A stretch of DNA of 64,000 nt from an uncultured Chitinophaga sp. (GTDB lineage: Bacteria > Bacteroidota > Bacteroidia > Cytophagales > Cyclobacteriaceae), in assembly GCA_902168205.1 (NCBI GenBank), contig CABHOK010000003.1:62001-126000 (forward strand), given 5' to 3'. Numbering within the stretch: position 1 is the stretch's first letter; every line of letters begins with the position of its first letter. The notes below the pieces were generated by a model that was not told the origin of the DNA, searched no databases, and worked only from the letters and a program-made list of their open reading frames with translations. Of this stretch, positions 16,263 to 24,736 are shown piece by piece. Position numbers and translations under genes: made by a program.

Positions 16263-17312
16263 TCATGCCGATTGATAGTTCTTATCAATCATTTTAGTAG
16301 TAGCTAATTCTTTAGAGGCGACAAAGGTTTCCCAAGGTGTTCTTCCAAAGCAGTGCTTTCCTGAGTGCGTTCTCTGTTCATTATACTCTTCAATCCATTG
16401 GTCGAGATCCTTCTGTAATGACTCTAACGACTCATAGAGCTTCTTTCGAAAAGCTATAGCATAAAACTCATCTTGTATAGTTCTATGAAAGCGTTCGCAA
16501 ATACCATTACTCTGTGGGCTCTTGACTTTTGTTTTAGAGTGTTCAATATTTTCGATCTGCAGATATAGTTCATATTCATGGTACTCCGCTTTACCGCAGT
16601 ATTCTGTACCACGATCGATTAATATTCGTAGCAATGGAATTTGTTGCTCCTCGAAGAATGGCACGACTTTATCATTAAGCATATCAGCTGCTGTGATAGC
16701 ATTCTTGCGATCATATAGTTTAGCGAAAGCTACTTTTGAATAGGTGTCGATAAAGGTCTGCTGATAGATTCTGCCAACACCTTTAATGTTGCCGACATAA
16801 TATGTATCCTGAGCTCCAAGATACCCAGGATGTTCAGTCTCGATTTCACCAGAAGCTTCACGTTTCTCTCGCTTCCTTTCCATAGCAATCATCTGCGCTT
16901 CGGTAAGAATAAGTCCTTCTTGAGCCACTTTAGCTTCGAGAGCAGCTAAGCGTTTGGAAAATGTTTCCATATCATGACGCTGCCATACACAACGAACGCC
17001 ACAAGGAGATATAAATATACCACGCTTGCGTAGTTCATTGGATGCACGAACTTGACCTAGTGCCGGCTGTTCGGTAGCAAGTAAAACAACGGCTTCTTCT
17101 ACATGAAGCTCAACTCGATTTTTAGGAAGGGCTTTTCTCCGACTTACTTCTTTAAGGGCGAGTTCACCTCCGGTATCATACAACTCTTTGATGCGATAAA
17201 AACTGTCGCGTGAATATCCCATCATACGACATGCCTGGCTTACATTACCTAAATGTTCAGCAAGATTGATTAGACCTAGTTTGGTTTTGATTAACTTCGT
17301 TTCTGTTCTCAT
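16263..17312 (-). CDS. IS481-family transposase
   Basis: 349 residues, full length. An N-terminal helix-turn-helix region (NVSQACRMMGYSRDSFYRI) is followed by a DDE integrase-core domain: first Asp in AQDTYYVG, second in LIDRGTEYCG, and the Glu in SPQSNGICERFHRTIQDEF. These are the catalytic residues that cut and join DNA ends. The C-terminus has the YNEQRTHSG and TPWETF features of the family. No frameshift or stop, so the element is probably active or recently so. Confidence 0.95.
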   Translation of the reverse strand: MRTETKLIKTKLGLINLAEHLGNVSQACRMMGYSRDSFYRIKELYDTGGELALKEVSRRKALPKNRVELHVEEAVVLLATEQPALGQVRASNELRKRGIFISPCGVRCVWQRHDMETFSKRLAALEAKVAQEGLILTEAQMIAMERKREKREASGEIETEHPGYLGAQDTYYVGNIKGVGRIYQQTFIDTYSKVAFAKLYDRKNAITAADMLNDKVVPFFEEQQIPLLRILIDRGTEYCGKAEYHEYELYLQIENIEHSKTKVKSPQSNGICERFHRTIQDEFYAIAFRKKLYESLESLQKDLDQWIEEYNEQRTHSGKHCFGRTPWETFVASKELATTKMIDKNYQSA

Positions 17313-17436
17313 TTTCTGACAGTTTAATGGGTTTAACTTTTTTAGTTTGCACTTCTAAGTTAACCCAACTGTCAGATTAAGTCGGAACTACTTCAAGTAA
17401 GCAAACCAGGCGGTAACTTGTAACTGTTTCTACGTT

Positions 17437-17484
17437 GGCTCTCCCTTTTTGCTCCTCCTCTTGGACTGATTACAGTCAGATGCT
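17437..17484 (-). repeat. Fragment of tRNA-Asn with its 3' flank
   Basis: This segment repeats the 3' end of the tRNA-Asn at 17942-18015 plus part of its terminator flank: GGCTCTC...GCTCCTCCTCTTGGAC, then, after loss of about 17 nt, GATTA-CAGTCAGATGCT. The gap removes the T-loop region, so it cannot be a functional tRNA. The adjacent GIY-YIG frame ends inside it. Confidence 0.8.
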
Positions 17485-17883
17485 TGTTTTTTTTATTTTC
17501 TCCATAAGCTCGGGATGTTCTTTCAGCTTACGAATGAATACAGTACTCTTCTTGGCTTTGATTAGCTTCTCAAGTTTAAGTGCATGCCGTTTATCATTAC
17601 AAGGTATAGCTATATACAATTGCCAGGGAATTCCTTTTGCAGTGTATTTTATTCGATTGATAGGATTGTTATGCTGAAAGATTCTTTGCTCAAGATCTTC
17701 AGTCATTCCAGTATAGACGGTCGATTCTTTCTGAGTAACTGCCAAGGAATTCCCTTAGCAAGTAAATTTTATCCGGCTAATAGAATTGTTATGTTGACGA
17801 ATCCTTTGTTCGAGGTTCTCAGTCATTCCAATATAGTATCGGTCAGTAGATGACGAGTAAAGAATGTAAGCACAATAACTCAT
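17476..17883 (-). pseudogene. GIY-YIG nuclease gene with internal duplication and stop
   Basis: ATG 17883 starts a normal GIY-YIG (URI-type) domain (YILYSSSTDRYYIGMTENLEQR...), but TAA at 17755-17757 ends it after 42 residues. The frame then resumes in register with a second copy of the same region (TVYTGMTEDLEQRIFQHNN...) and the rest of the domain to TGA 17476-17478, 89 residues from TTG 17745. So the N-terminal half is duplicated, each copy partial: copy two lacks the first tyrosine segment. Family members cut DNA and are common small Bacteroidota proteins. The final codons are tRNA-derived. Probably inactive. Confidence 0.8.
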
Positions 17884-17912
17884 AACGAATCAAAACAACT
17901 ACACAATAAAAA

Positions 17913-17931
17913 AGCCACCGGACTGGTGGCT
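17913..17931 (-). terminator. tRNA-Asn terminator
   Basis: AGCCACC pairs with GGTGGCT across a 5-nt loop, followed on the minus strand by TTTTTTATTG. It lies 10 bases past the tRNA 3' end. Confidence 0.8.
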
Positions 17932-17941
17932 CTCTCTTTTG

Positions 17942-18015
17942 CTCCTCCTCTTGGACTTGAACCAAGGACCCTCTGATTAACAGTCAGATGCTCTAACCAG
18001 CTGAGCTAAGGAGGA
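17942..18015 (-). tRNA. tRNA-Asn (GTT)
   Basis: 74 nt on the minus strand. The 7-bp acceptor stem TCCTCCT/AGGAGGA, the D arm (AGCTCAGCTGGTTAGAGC), the anticodon loop CTGTTAA giving anticodon GTT, and the T arm GGTTCAAGTCC all fit. The discriminator base is G and CCA is not encoded. Its 3' end points to the accessory region on the left. Confidence 0.95.
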
Positions 18016-18036
18016 ATTCGTTTGAATTTGGGAGTG

Positions 18037-18069
18037 CAATATTACGGACTTGTGGTTTAAATTTCAAAA
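18037..18069 (-). promoter_or_regulatory. Promoter of tRNA-Asn
   Basis: On the minus strand TTTTG (18065-18069), 20 nt, then TAATATTG (18037-18044), close to the Bacteroidota consensus TTTG/N19-21/TAnnTTTG. Transcription would start roughly 15 nt before the tRNA. Confidence 0.6.
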
Positions 18070-18150
18070 TCCTCACTAAAAAATCTGATAATTTTTATTC
18101 AATTTTTTCAGTGATCCTATTTCACTCCCTTATTCGTGATACAAATATAA

Positions 18151-18915
18151 TTATCCGTAGATCTCATTTAAAATTCCTGCCAGTCTAACACCAGCCTGCA
18201 GTAAGCGTGCACGTACGATGTTAAAATGTTTGTAGCCATACTGGTAGCCAAGTTTTCCTGCACCATAATCATATACCTGTTTGCGATAGGCCATGCTCTC
18301 GTAAGCCCAGTCGCGAACGGAAGTATTTTGCCAGCTTGTGAGTTGTACCGGTGTTGGTTTGTCGAGTGATTGCGCCAACTCGGTGTAACTCAGTTTTGTA
18401 TCATCGATCATATCGCTGTCCCATACACGGTGCAGGTTGCTGTCAACGCGAAACCACATGATCTTTACATCATTACCACCACGGTCATTGCCACCGCCTA
18501 CGTGTAACGGCTGGTGAATATCGCCCACCAGGTGAATGAGCATTTTAATTCTCTCAGCTTCTTCTTTACCCGTAAATTTTTTGGATTTCAATTCACTGAT
18601 GATGCGTTCGATTGTCTGGATCACGTCACCATTCGGATTTTTTACACTTTGCTCGTAAGTCTGGCCATCCTGGATTGTTACCCAATGCCAGTCGGCCGTG
18701 TAATTATAGGTAGAGTCGGAGCGAATCTCATCCATCCAGGTACTCGCTATCGCAAGCGACTGACCGGAAAGAATCCGATCGATTTCCCGCTTTGCTTTTT
18801 TGGATAGGTATTTTTCAGCAATCCAGCCCGTGGCACGGTGGCCGGTTTGTCCCCAGGCGTGGGCATATCCGTAGCTCAAAAGTGTAAGCAGACAAAGTGT
18901 AGCAATTTTTTTCAT
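18151..18915 (-). CDS. S1/P1-type nuclease
   Basis: Start set at ATG 18915, giving a signal peptide (MKKIATLCLLTLLSYGYAHA); an ATG at 18936 adds seven residues. 254 residues. The mature protein begins WGQTGHR, and all zinc ligands of the S1/P1 family can be placed: N-terminal Trp, His of GHR, Asp of WMDEIR, His of DWHWV, the HLVGDIHQPLH block, and LHRVWDSD. This three-zinc enzyme degrades single-stranded DNA and RNA with 3'-nucleotidase activity, here in the periplasm or outside, probably for phosphate and nucleoside scavenging. Single gene. Confidence 0.9.
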   Translation of the reverse strand: MKKIATLCLLTLLSYGYAHAWGQTGHRATGWIAEKYLSKKAKREIDRILSGQSLAIASTWMDEIRSDSTYNYTADWHWVTIQDGQTYEQSVKNPNGDVIQTIERIISELKSKKFTGKEEAERIKMLIHLVGDIHQPLHVGGGNDRGGNDVKIMWFRVDSNLHRVWDSDMIDDTKLSYTELAQSLDKPTPVQLTSWQNTSVRDWAYESMAYRKQVYDYGAGKLGYQYGYKHFNIVRARLLQAGVRLAGILNEIYG

Positions 18916-19128
18916 GGAGGTTCGATTTAAATACAAGACTCTGCCGTAACAGCAGTATTTATAGGTTAATTGATTTTTTATAGTCGCAAATCTCGATTTT
19001 ATAACCAGTTTTCAAATATCCGTTTATATAAAAGATATGTTATCGGTTTATTACGGGCAATGTTACACGCGGGCCATCGCCTTTCACTGTAACGCTATTC
19101 TTTTAACTTTATAGGCAGTAAGTTGCGT

Positions 19129-19929
19129 ATGACACAAACCGTAAAACTTTCGGCATTTCTTATAGCCAGTCAGTTGGATATAAAGGGAATAAAATCGTTC
19201 CTGGATATTAAACCGCTGGCCGATTCATCTTCCGAGCTATACTATAATTTCAGCGGAGGCAAGTATCAATATTACTGTAACTACGGGGTTGTGGTATTTG
19301 CCGGTTACAACGAAGATGAAATGAAGTGGGCTATAAAAACCGTGTCGGGTTTTCAGAAGAACCCGTCCCTGAACTGGATGCGCGATGACCACGAGGTGAT
19401 TGTTGAAGATCGAACCGGTATTGCATTTGACTTTGATCGCATCGTGCTCGATCGTCTTGACGACAAAGTGATTCGCATTGCCATGCTCAACCTCGCGCAA
19501 TCTGTAGCGCTCGATTATTACCATGGCGTAAGCGAGACACTTCTCACAGAAGTAAAAAGTTTTGCCCGTCAGTTGGAGCTCACCGGTAAGCTGAAGATCA
19601 GTCGCAATAATATGATGCGGTTTATCGGCAAAGCACTCAATACACAAAACGACATAGCTGAAAATATTTACATCTTCGATGCGCCCGATTTGGTGTGGGA
19701 CGATGAGTATCTTGATAAACTTCACCAGGGATTGATGAAGTATTTTGATTTGCGTATACGGTTTAGTGAGGTAGAATATACCTTGCGCATTATCGAAGAC
19801 AACCTTTCTGTGTTTCGCGAAATCATTCACCAGCGTGAAAGCAGCTTGCTGGAATACATCATTATTATCCTGATTCTGGTAGAAGTATTTGATCTGCTGA
19901 TCTCAAAGATTCTTAAACTCACCGCCTGA
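19129..19929 (+). CDS. DUF155 (RMD1/Sif2-like) protein with C-terminal membrane anchor
   Basis: Start at ATG 19129 (MTQTVKLSAF); a TTG two codons earlier is possible. 266 residues. It fits the DUF155 family (yeast Rmd1, human RMND1): an N-terminal region, conserved central IAMLNLAQSVALDYYH, and a hydrophobic C-terminal helix (EYIIIILILVEVFDLLI) that anchors it. The bacterial role is unknown; the mitochondrial relatives support translation of membrane proteins. Single gene, plus strand, before the polysaccharide locus. Confidence 0.8.
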   Translation: MTQTVKLSAFLIASQLDIKGIKSFLDIKPLADSSSELYYNFSGGKYQYYCNYGVVVFAGYNEDEMKWAIKTVSGFQKNPSLNWMRDDHEVIVEDRTGIAFDFDRIVLDRLDDKVIRIAMLNLAQSVALDYYHGVSETLLTEVKSFARQLELTGKLKISRNNMMRFIGKALNTQNDIAENIYIFDAPDLVWDDEYLDKLHQGLMKYFDLRIRFSEVEYTLRIIEDNLSVFREIIHQRESSLLEYIIIILILVEVFDLLISKILKLTA

Positions 19930-20030
19930 CAGCCTCGGTTTGTTAATTTTCATATATCGTTAGCGGCATAATACATATAATTTTAATAGTATGCATTCTG
20001 TAAATTGCATGCAGGTTAGTGATTGGTTGA

Positions 20031-23000
20031 ATGGATAAGAGGATTTTTTGCACAGTAGTTTTGCTCGCTTGTGCGGCCGGGGTAATGGCGCAACCGGAGC
20101 CATACAAGTTTATGCATGTGAATGTTAACGATGGACTTTCACATAACGAGGTACTGTCTTTTCTGAAAGACAAACGTGGCTTTCTGTGGATCGGCACGGC
20201 TGCGGGCCTCAATCGGTATGATGGCTATACGGTCAAAGTATTTCAGCACGACTCGCGCGATACGACATCGATTATCCATAATGCTGTACAGGATTTATTT
20301 GAACTTCCGGACGGCCGTATAGGTGTACTCACTACAGCCGGACTTACACTATATGATCCGCAGACTGAAAAATTCCAGAAAAACCTCTCTGCTTTTTATG
20401 ATATCTATAAAATCCCGCAGGGAGCTTTAAATAATGTTGTGAAAGATTATGAAGGTAACTTCTGGTTTATTCATGCCTCTGCCGGGCTTGTTCGCTATAC
20501 AGTATCAAGTGGTGATGCGGTTTCAATACGACATCATGAAAAGGATGCACAGAGTATAGCATCCGATTCAGTTGTATCTCTGGTGCAGGACGTAAAGGGA
20601 AGTCACTGGATTATTCATGCTAATGGTATCATTGAACAGATCGGAGTAAAAGGTAACAAGCATTATGTTACCTATAGGAATGACTACCTCTTTAAACAGA
20701 ATAAAGCCGCTATACGGAAATATCGTTTGCTAACCGATAAGGATGGTGACCTCTGGATTTTTATAGCAGATGATAATCAGGGCGTTTTCTATTTCAATAG
20801 CGGCAATAAATCATTTACACATATACATAAAGATAGCCCGGGCGCGCATCTCAATACGAACATTGTGCGCGACATGGAGCAGGATAATAAAGGACTTATC
20901 TGGGTAGGTACAGATCATGGAGGTATCAACCTGATCGACAAACGGGATTTTTCCATTCGCTATATCACGCACAATGATGAAGATGAAAAGAGCCTGAGTC
21001 AGAACAGTATCAATACTCTCTATAAAGATACCGATGGTATTATCTGGGTAGGCACCTATAAACGCGGTGTGAGTTATTATCATGAAAATATTGTTCGCTT
21101 TCCGCTATATAAACACTCGCCCACCAATCCGTACGGACTGCCTTATGCGGATGTAAATCGTTTTGTAGAAGATGATAAAGGAAATATATGGATCGGTACG
21201 AACGGAGGAGGATTGCTATATTTTAATCGCGCCACCGGCAGGTTTACACAGTACCGGTATAATCCCGCGGATACCAATAGTATAGGTAGCGATGTCATTG
21301 TAAGCCTATATATAGATCACACGAAGAAGTTGTGGATTGGTACATATTATGGCGGACTCACCTGTTACGATGGCACTAAGTTTATACGCTATAATAACAA
21401 CCCTTCAGATCCCTCAAGTTTGTCCAATCAAAGTGTCTGGGAGATATATGAAGACTCACGGCACCGGCTGTGGGTTGGAACACTGAACGGTGGTCTTAAT
21501 TTGTTTGATGAACGTACGCAGTCTTTCTCGCATTATCGTGCCACTGATCTTAACTCTGTAGGCTCGGATTATATAGCGGCAATAACGGAAGATCGCGAAG
21601 GTGATTTGTGGATCGGCACAACGGCCGGGGTAGACGTCCTAAGTCGCCAGCGCGGACGGTTTATTCATTACGAAAGTGAAAGCAGTAATCCGCAAAGTCT
21701 AAGTAACAATGCTGTGCTTGATATTCGTGAAGATTCAAAAGGTCGTATATGGATTGGTACTGCCGGTGGGCTGAATTTGTTTAATCGCAAAAACAATTCA
21801 TTTCAAGTGTTTACTAAGGAAGATGGTCTCCCGCACAACACTATATTAACCATACTGGAGGATGATCGCGGTGATATCTGGATGAGTACACCGAATGGAT
21901 TGTCGCAAATGAAAATTACATCGGCACCTGATGGTAAGTCAATCTATACCTTTAGCAACTACGGTGAGCCTGAAGGTTTGCAGGGGAAACAATTCAACGA
22001 GAATGCTGCTTTTAAGACATCGCGCGGAGAACTTATATTCGGAGGTTCTAACGGGTTTAATATTTTTAAACCGTCACAGTTAGGATTAAATAAAGATGTA
22101 CCCGAAGTAGTCTTTACAGATTTTCAACTTTTCAATGAGAGTATAAAAGCAGAAGAGCTGGTGGATGGAAATATACTGTTACCAAAAGATATATCGACCC
22201 TATCCGAAATCAGGCTTCCACCGGGTAAAGATGTCTTCTCGATCGAGTTTGCGGCATTGAATTTCTTTCACCCGGAGAAGAACAAGTATAAATACAAACT
22301 TGAAGGTTTTCATACCGATTGGTTGCCGGCTGATAGTAAATCGAGACGTGTAACGTTTACAAACCTTGATCCGGGCGAGTATACATTTCGCGTTATAGCC
22401 GCTAACAACGATGGCTTTTGGAACGAGAAAGGCGCTACACTAAAGATAGCAGTGTTGCCTCCATTCTGGAAAACACGCACGGCACTGGTTATATATTTTG
22501 TGTTGATCATTACCGGACTGCTCATCACGCGGAGACTTGTTCAGCAACGCGAGAAAATGAAGTTCATCATTCAGCAGGAGCGACAGGAAGCCATGCGTAT
22601 GCACGAGCTGGATATGATGAAGATAAAATTCTTCACCAACGTAAGTCACGAATTCAGAACTCCGCTAACACTCATTCTTACACCGATCGAAAAGATCTTG
22701 AAGCAGGTGAAAGACACGGAGCAGCAAAATCAATTTCTGCTGATACAACGCAATGCCAAGCGACTGCTCAACCTCGTAAACCAGTTGCTTGATTTCAGAA
22801 AGCTTGAAGTGCAGGAAATAAAATTCAATCCGTCAGAAGGAGACATTATTCATTTTATAAAAGAGGCGGTATATTCTTTCTCAGACTTATCGGAAAAGAA
22901 AGCGATACAGTTGAAGTTTAATTCATCGGTAAACTCACTCGTGACTATTTTCGACCAGGATAAACTGGAAAAGATTTTATTCAACCTGTTAAGCAATGCA

Positions 23001-24161
23001 TTCAAATTTACTCCTGAACACGGGGCTGTAACGGTAGGGGTAGAGCAAAAGACTGAGGTTGATGGCAAGTGGCTTTGTATAGATGTGAAAGATACTGGTA
23101 TAGGTATAGCGCCTGACAAACAGGAGCGAATTTTTGAGCGCTTCTTTCAGAACGAACTTCCCAAGAGTATGGTGAACCAGGGAAGCGGTATAGGACTTTC
23201 CATCACAAAAGAATTTGTGAAGATACACGGTGGAAGTATATCCGTAGAGAGTGAATCGGGTAAAGGAAGTCGTTTTATAGTACGGCTACCGTTGCAGGAT
23301 GCTTCAAGCCAGGCCGAAACCATTACACAGGAAATTATAGAACCGGTGGATGAAGAACTGATAGCAGAAAGTGCAGGTGCCCGACTGGTTAAGAAACCTT
23401 TATTGTTGTTGGTAGAAGACAACGAAGATTTCAGATTCTATTTGAAAGATAACCTGAAGGCAGATTACCAGATTGTAGAAGCTGCAAATGGAAAAGAAGG
23501 CTGGAAGAAAGTGCAGGAGCAATTACCCGACCTGGTAGTGAGTGATATCATGATGCCGGAAATGAATGGTATTGATTTTTGTAAGAAAATTAAGTCCGAT
23601 CAACGTGTATCCCATATACCGGTTATACTTTTAACAGCACGCGCTGCCGAAGAGCAAAAGGTAGAGGGTTTTCAATCCGGAGCGGATGATTACATCACCA
23701 AGCCATTCAATTTTGAAATACTGACTTCAAGGATTCAGAACCTGATCATGCAGCGCGAGAAATTTCATCGTGCGTTCCCGAAACAACTGGATGTAAAGGC
23801 AAGTGAGTTGAACATTACTCCGCTGGATGAAAAATTTATTCAGAATGCAGTGAAATGTGTGGAGGACAACGTATCGAAAGCAGACTTCTCGGTAGAAGAC
23901 ATGAGTCGTGAGTTGGGCATAAGTCGTGCTCATTTGTATAAAAAGATCATTGCACTTACCGGTAAATCACCATTGGAGTTTATCAGAACCATTCGTTTGC
24001 AGCAAGCCGCGCAGTTGCTGGAGAAAAGTCAGTTAACTGTGGCCGAAATTGCTTACCAGGTTGGTTTCAACAATCCGAAATACTTTGCCCGCTACTTTAA
24101 AGAGCAGTATCATGTGCTTCCTTCCGCGTATGCCGCGGGAAAAAGGAGGCGTGCAGTATAA
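20031..24161 (+). CDS. Hybrid two-component sensor/regulator of the xyloglucan locus
   Basis: 1376 residues, normal for a HTCS. Signal peptide (1-20), about 14 periplasmic beta-propeller repeats (to about 690, with motifs such as GNIWIGTNGGG), a Y_Y_Y domain (about 735-812), a transmembrane helix (about 816-838), a histidine kinase domain with His873 (SHEFRTPL), an ATP-binding domain, a receiver with phospho-acceptor Asp1172 (VVSDIMMPEMNG), and a C-terminal AraC-type DNA-binding domain. It should sense an oligosaccharide in the periplasm and turn on the GH31-SusC-SusD genes that follow. Location next to a GH74/GH31/GH2 set points to a xyloglucan fragment as the ligand. Confidence 0.95.
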   Translation: MDKRIFCTVVLLACAAGVMAQPEPYKFMHVNVNDGLSHNEVLSFLKDKRGFLWIGTAAGLNRYDGYTVKVFQHDSRDTTSIIHNAVQDLFELPDGRIGVLTTAGLTLYDPQTEKFQKNLSAFYDIYKIPQGALNNVVKDYEGNFWFIHASAGLVRYTVSSGDAVSIRHHEKDAQSIASDSVVSLVQDVKGSHWIIHANGIIEQIGVKGNKHYVTYRNDYLFKQNKAAIRKYRLLTDKDGDLWIFIADDNQGVFYFNSGNKSFTHIHKDSPGAHLNTNIVRDMEQDNKGLIWVGTDHGGINLIDKRDFSIRYITHNDEDEKSLSQNSINTLYKDTDGIIWVGTYKRGVSYYHENIVRFPLYKHSPTNPYGLPYADVNRFVEDDKGNIWIGTNGGGLLYFNRATGRFTQYRYNPADTNSIGSDVIVSLYIDHTKKLWIGTYYGGLTCYDGTKFIRYNNNPSDPSSLSNQSVWEIYEDSRHRLWVGTLNGGLNLFDERTQSFSHYRATDLNSVGSDYIAAITEDREGDLWIGTTAGVDVLSRQRGRFIHYESESSNPQSLSNNAVLDIREDSKGRIWIGTAGGLNLFNRKNNSFQVFTKEDGLPHNTILTILEDDRGDIWMSTPNGLSQMKITSAPDGKSIYTFSNYGEPEGLQGKQFNENAAFKTSRGELIFGGSNGFNIFKPSQLGLNKDVPEVVFTDFQLFNESIKAEELVDGNILLPKDISTLSEIRLPPGKDVFSIEFAALNFFHPEKNKYKYKLEGFHTDWLPADSKSRRVTFTNLDPGEYTFRVIAANNDGFWNEKGATLKIAVLPPFWKTRTALVIYFVLIITGLLITRRLVQQREKMKFIIQQERQEAMRMHELDMMKIKFFTNVSHEFRTPLTLILTPIEKILKQVKDTEQQNQFLLIQRNAKRLLNLVNQLLDFRKLEVQEIKFNPSEGDIIHFIKEAVYSFSDLSEKKAIQLKFNSSVNSLVTIFDQDKLEKILFNLLSNAFKFTPEHGAVTVGVEQKTEVDGKWLCIDVKDTGIGIAPDKQERIFERFFQNELPKSMVNQGSGIGLSITKEFVKIHGGSISVESESGKGSRFIVRLPLQDASSQAETITQEIIEPVDEELIAESAGARLVKKPLLLLVEDNEDFRFYLKDNLKADYQIVEAANGKEGWKKVQEQLPDLVVSDIMMPEMNGIDFCKKIKSDQRVSHIPVILLTARAAEEQKVEGFQSGADDYITKPFNFEILTSRIQNLIMQREKFHRAFPKQLDVKASELNITPLDEKFIQNAVKCVEDNVSKADFSVEDMSRELGISRAHLYKKIIALTGKSPLEFIRTIRLQQAAQLLEKSQLTVAEIAYQVGFNNPKYFARYFKEQYHVLPSAYAAGKRRRAV

Positions 24162-24260
24162 TTATCACCCAAAAAGAGACAATTCGAACCTATATCAAAG
24201 CGATTCTGTGACCTTCGCCTGCTGTTTCAGTTAGTAGATTTGACCCGATTAATGTAGGGA

Positions 24261-24365
24261 ATGTCACACGAGAAACTGAAACGCATGGGCAGGATTATGC
24301 TTGCCATTGAGATCGCGATTTACATTGCAATTGCTGCTTCGTTATCCTTTATTATTTTTTATTGA
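24261..24365 (+). CDS. Tiny membrane protein, 34 aa (tentative)
   Basis: An ATG frame of 34 codons: a basic start (MSHEKLKRMGR) followed by a single hydrophobic helix (IEIAIYIAIAASLSFIIFY). Preceded by a purine-rich AGGGA. Composition is that of a real single-span peptide. It sits between the regulator and GH31 and could be a regulatory peptide or a chance ORF. Confidence 0.35.
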   Translation: MSHEKLKRMGRIMLAIEIAIYIAIAASLSFIIFY

Positions 24366-24736
24366 TTGAGATGATTTTTTCTGTGGATGTTCTGAGATCC
24401 TGAGATCTGTATCCGATCGGTCTGTCGAGACTTCGACTTTTTTCGAAATTCTAGGAAACAACGCCATGGCTAGGGGACAAATGTTTTTCAGGCAGGGGAG
24501 TTCCGTGTCAACACACGCGAGGACTATTGTTTTCTCGTTGCGACAATTTTGAAAACAAAATTTCCTTCTTTGAATCGATTTCAACCAGTGTTTTGCAACA
24601 TTTTGATACCGTCTGAAAACGATTGAGCCTCTAGGATCAGACATTTGAATACCCATTCAAGGCCACTTCTCAGTCTACCTTTACTGCAATCGATTACGAG
24701 TTTTTGTGCTTGGAAACCGGTTGCATTGAAGATCAA
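24366..24736. other. Non-coding stretch before GH31, likely promoter region
   Basis: 371 bases with no credible gene. A direct repeat, TCTGAGATC then CTGAGATC (24391-24407), could be part of a regulator site, and TACCTTTA at 24676-24683 resembles a -7 element without a well-spaced -33 box. The HTCS binding site is expected here but cannot be identified with confidence. Confidence 0.35.

Larger units (their letters stand above)
16084..17377 (-). mobile_element. IS481-family insertion sequence, about 1.3 kb
   Basis: Inverted ends ATCTGACAGTTG (16084-16095) and CAACTGTCAGAT (17366-17377) bracket one complete transposase gene. The right end also carries a hairpin-forming repeat of the end sequence between the transposase start and the tip. 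No certain target-site duplication is visible: flanks read TTAAGACTTG on the left and TAAGTCGGAA on the right. The single open transposase suggests recent insertion. Confidence 0.85.

Noticed and set aside
24342-24656. Minus-strand frame of 104 codons before GH31
   Set aside because: Low-complexity charged composition, no recognisable motif, and it covers the expected regulatory DNA of the plus-strand locus.
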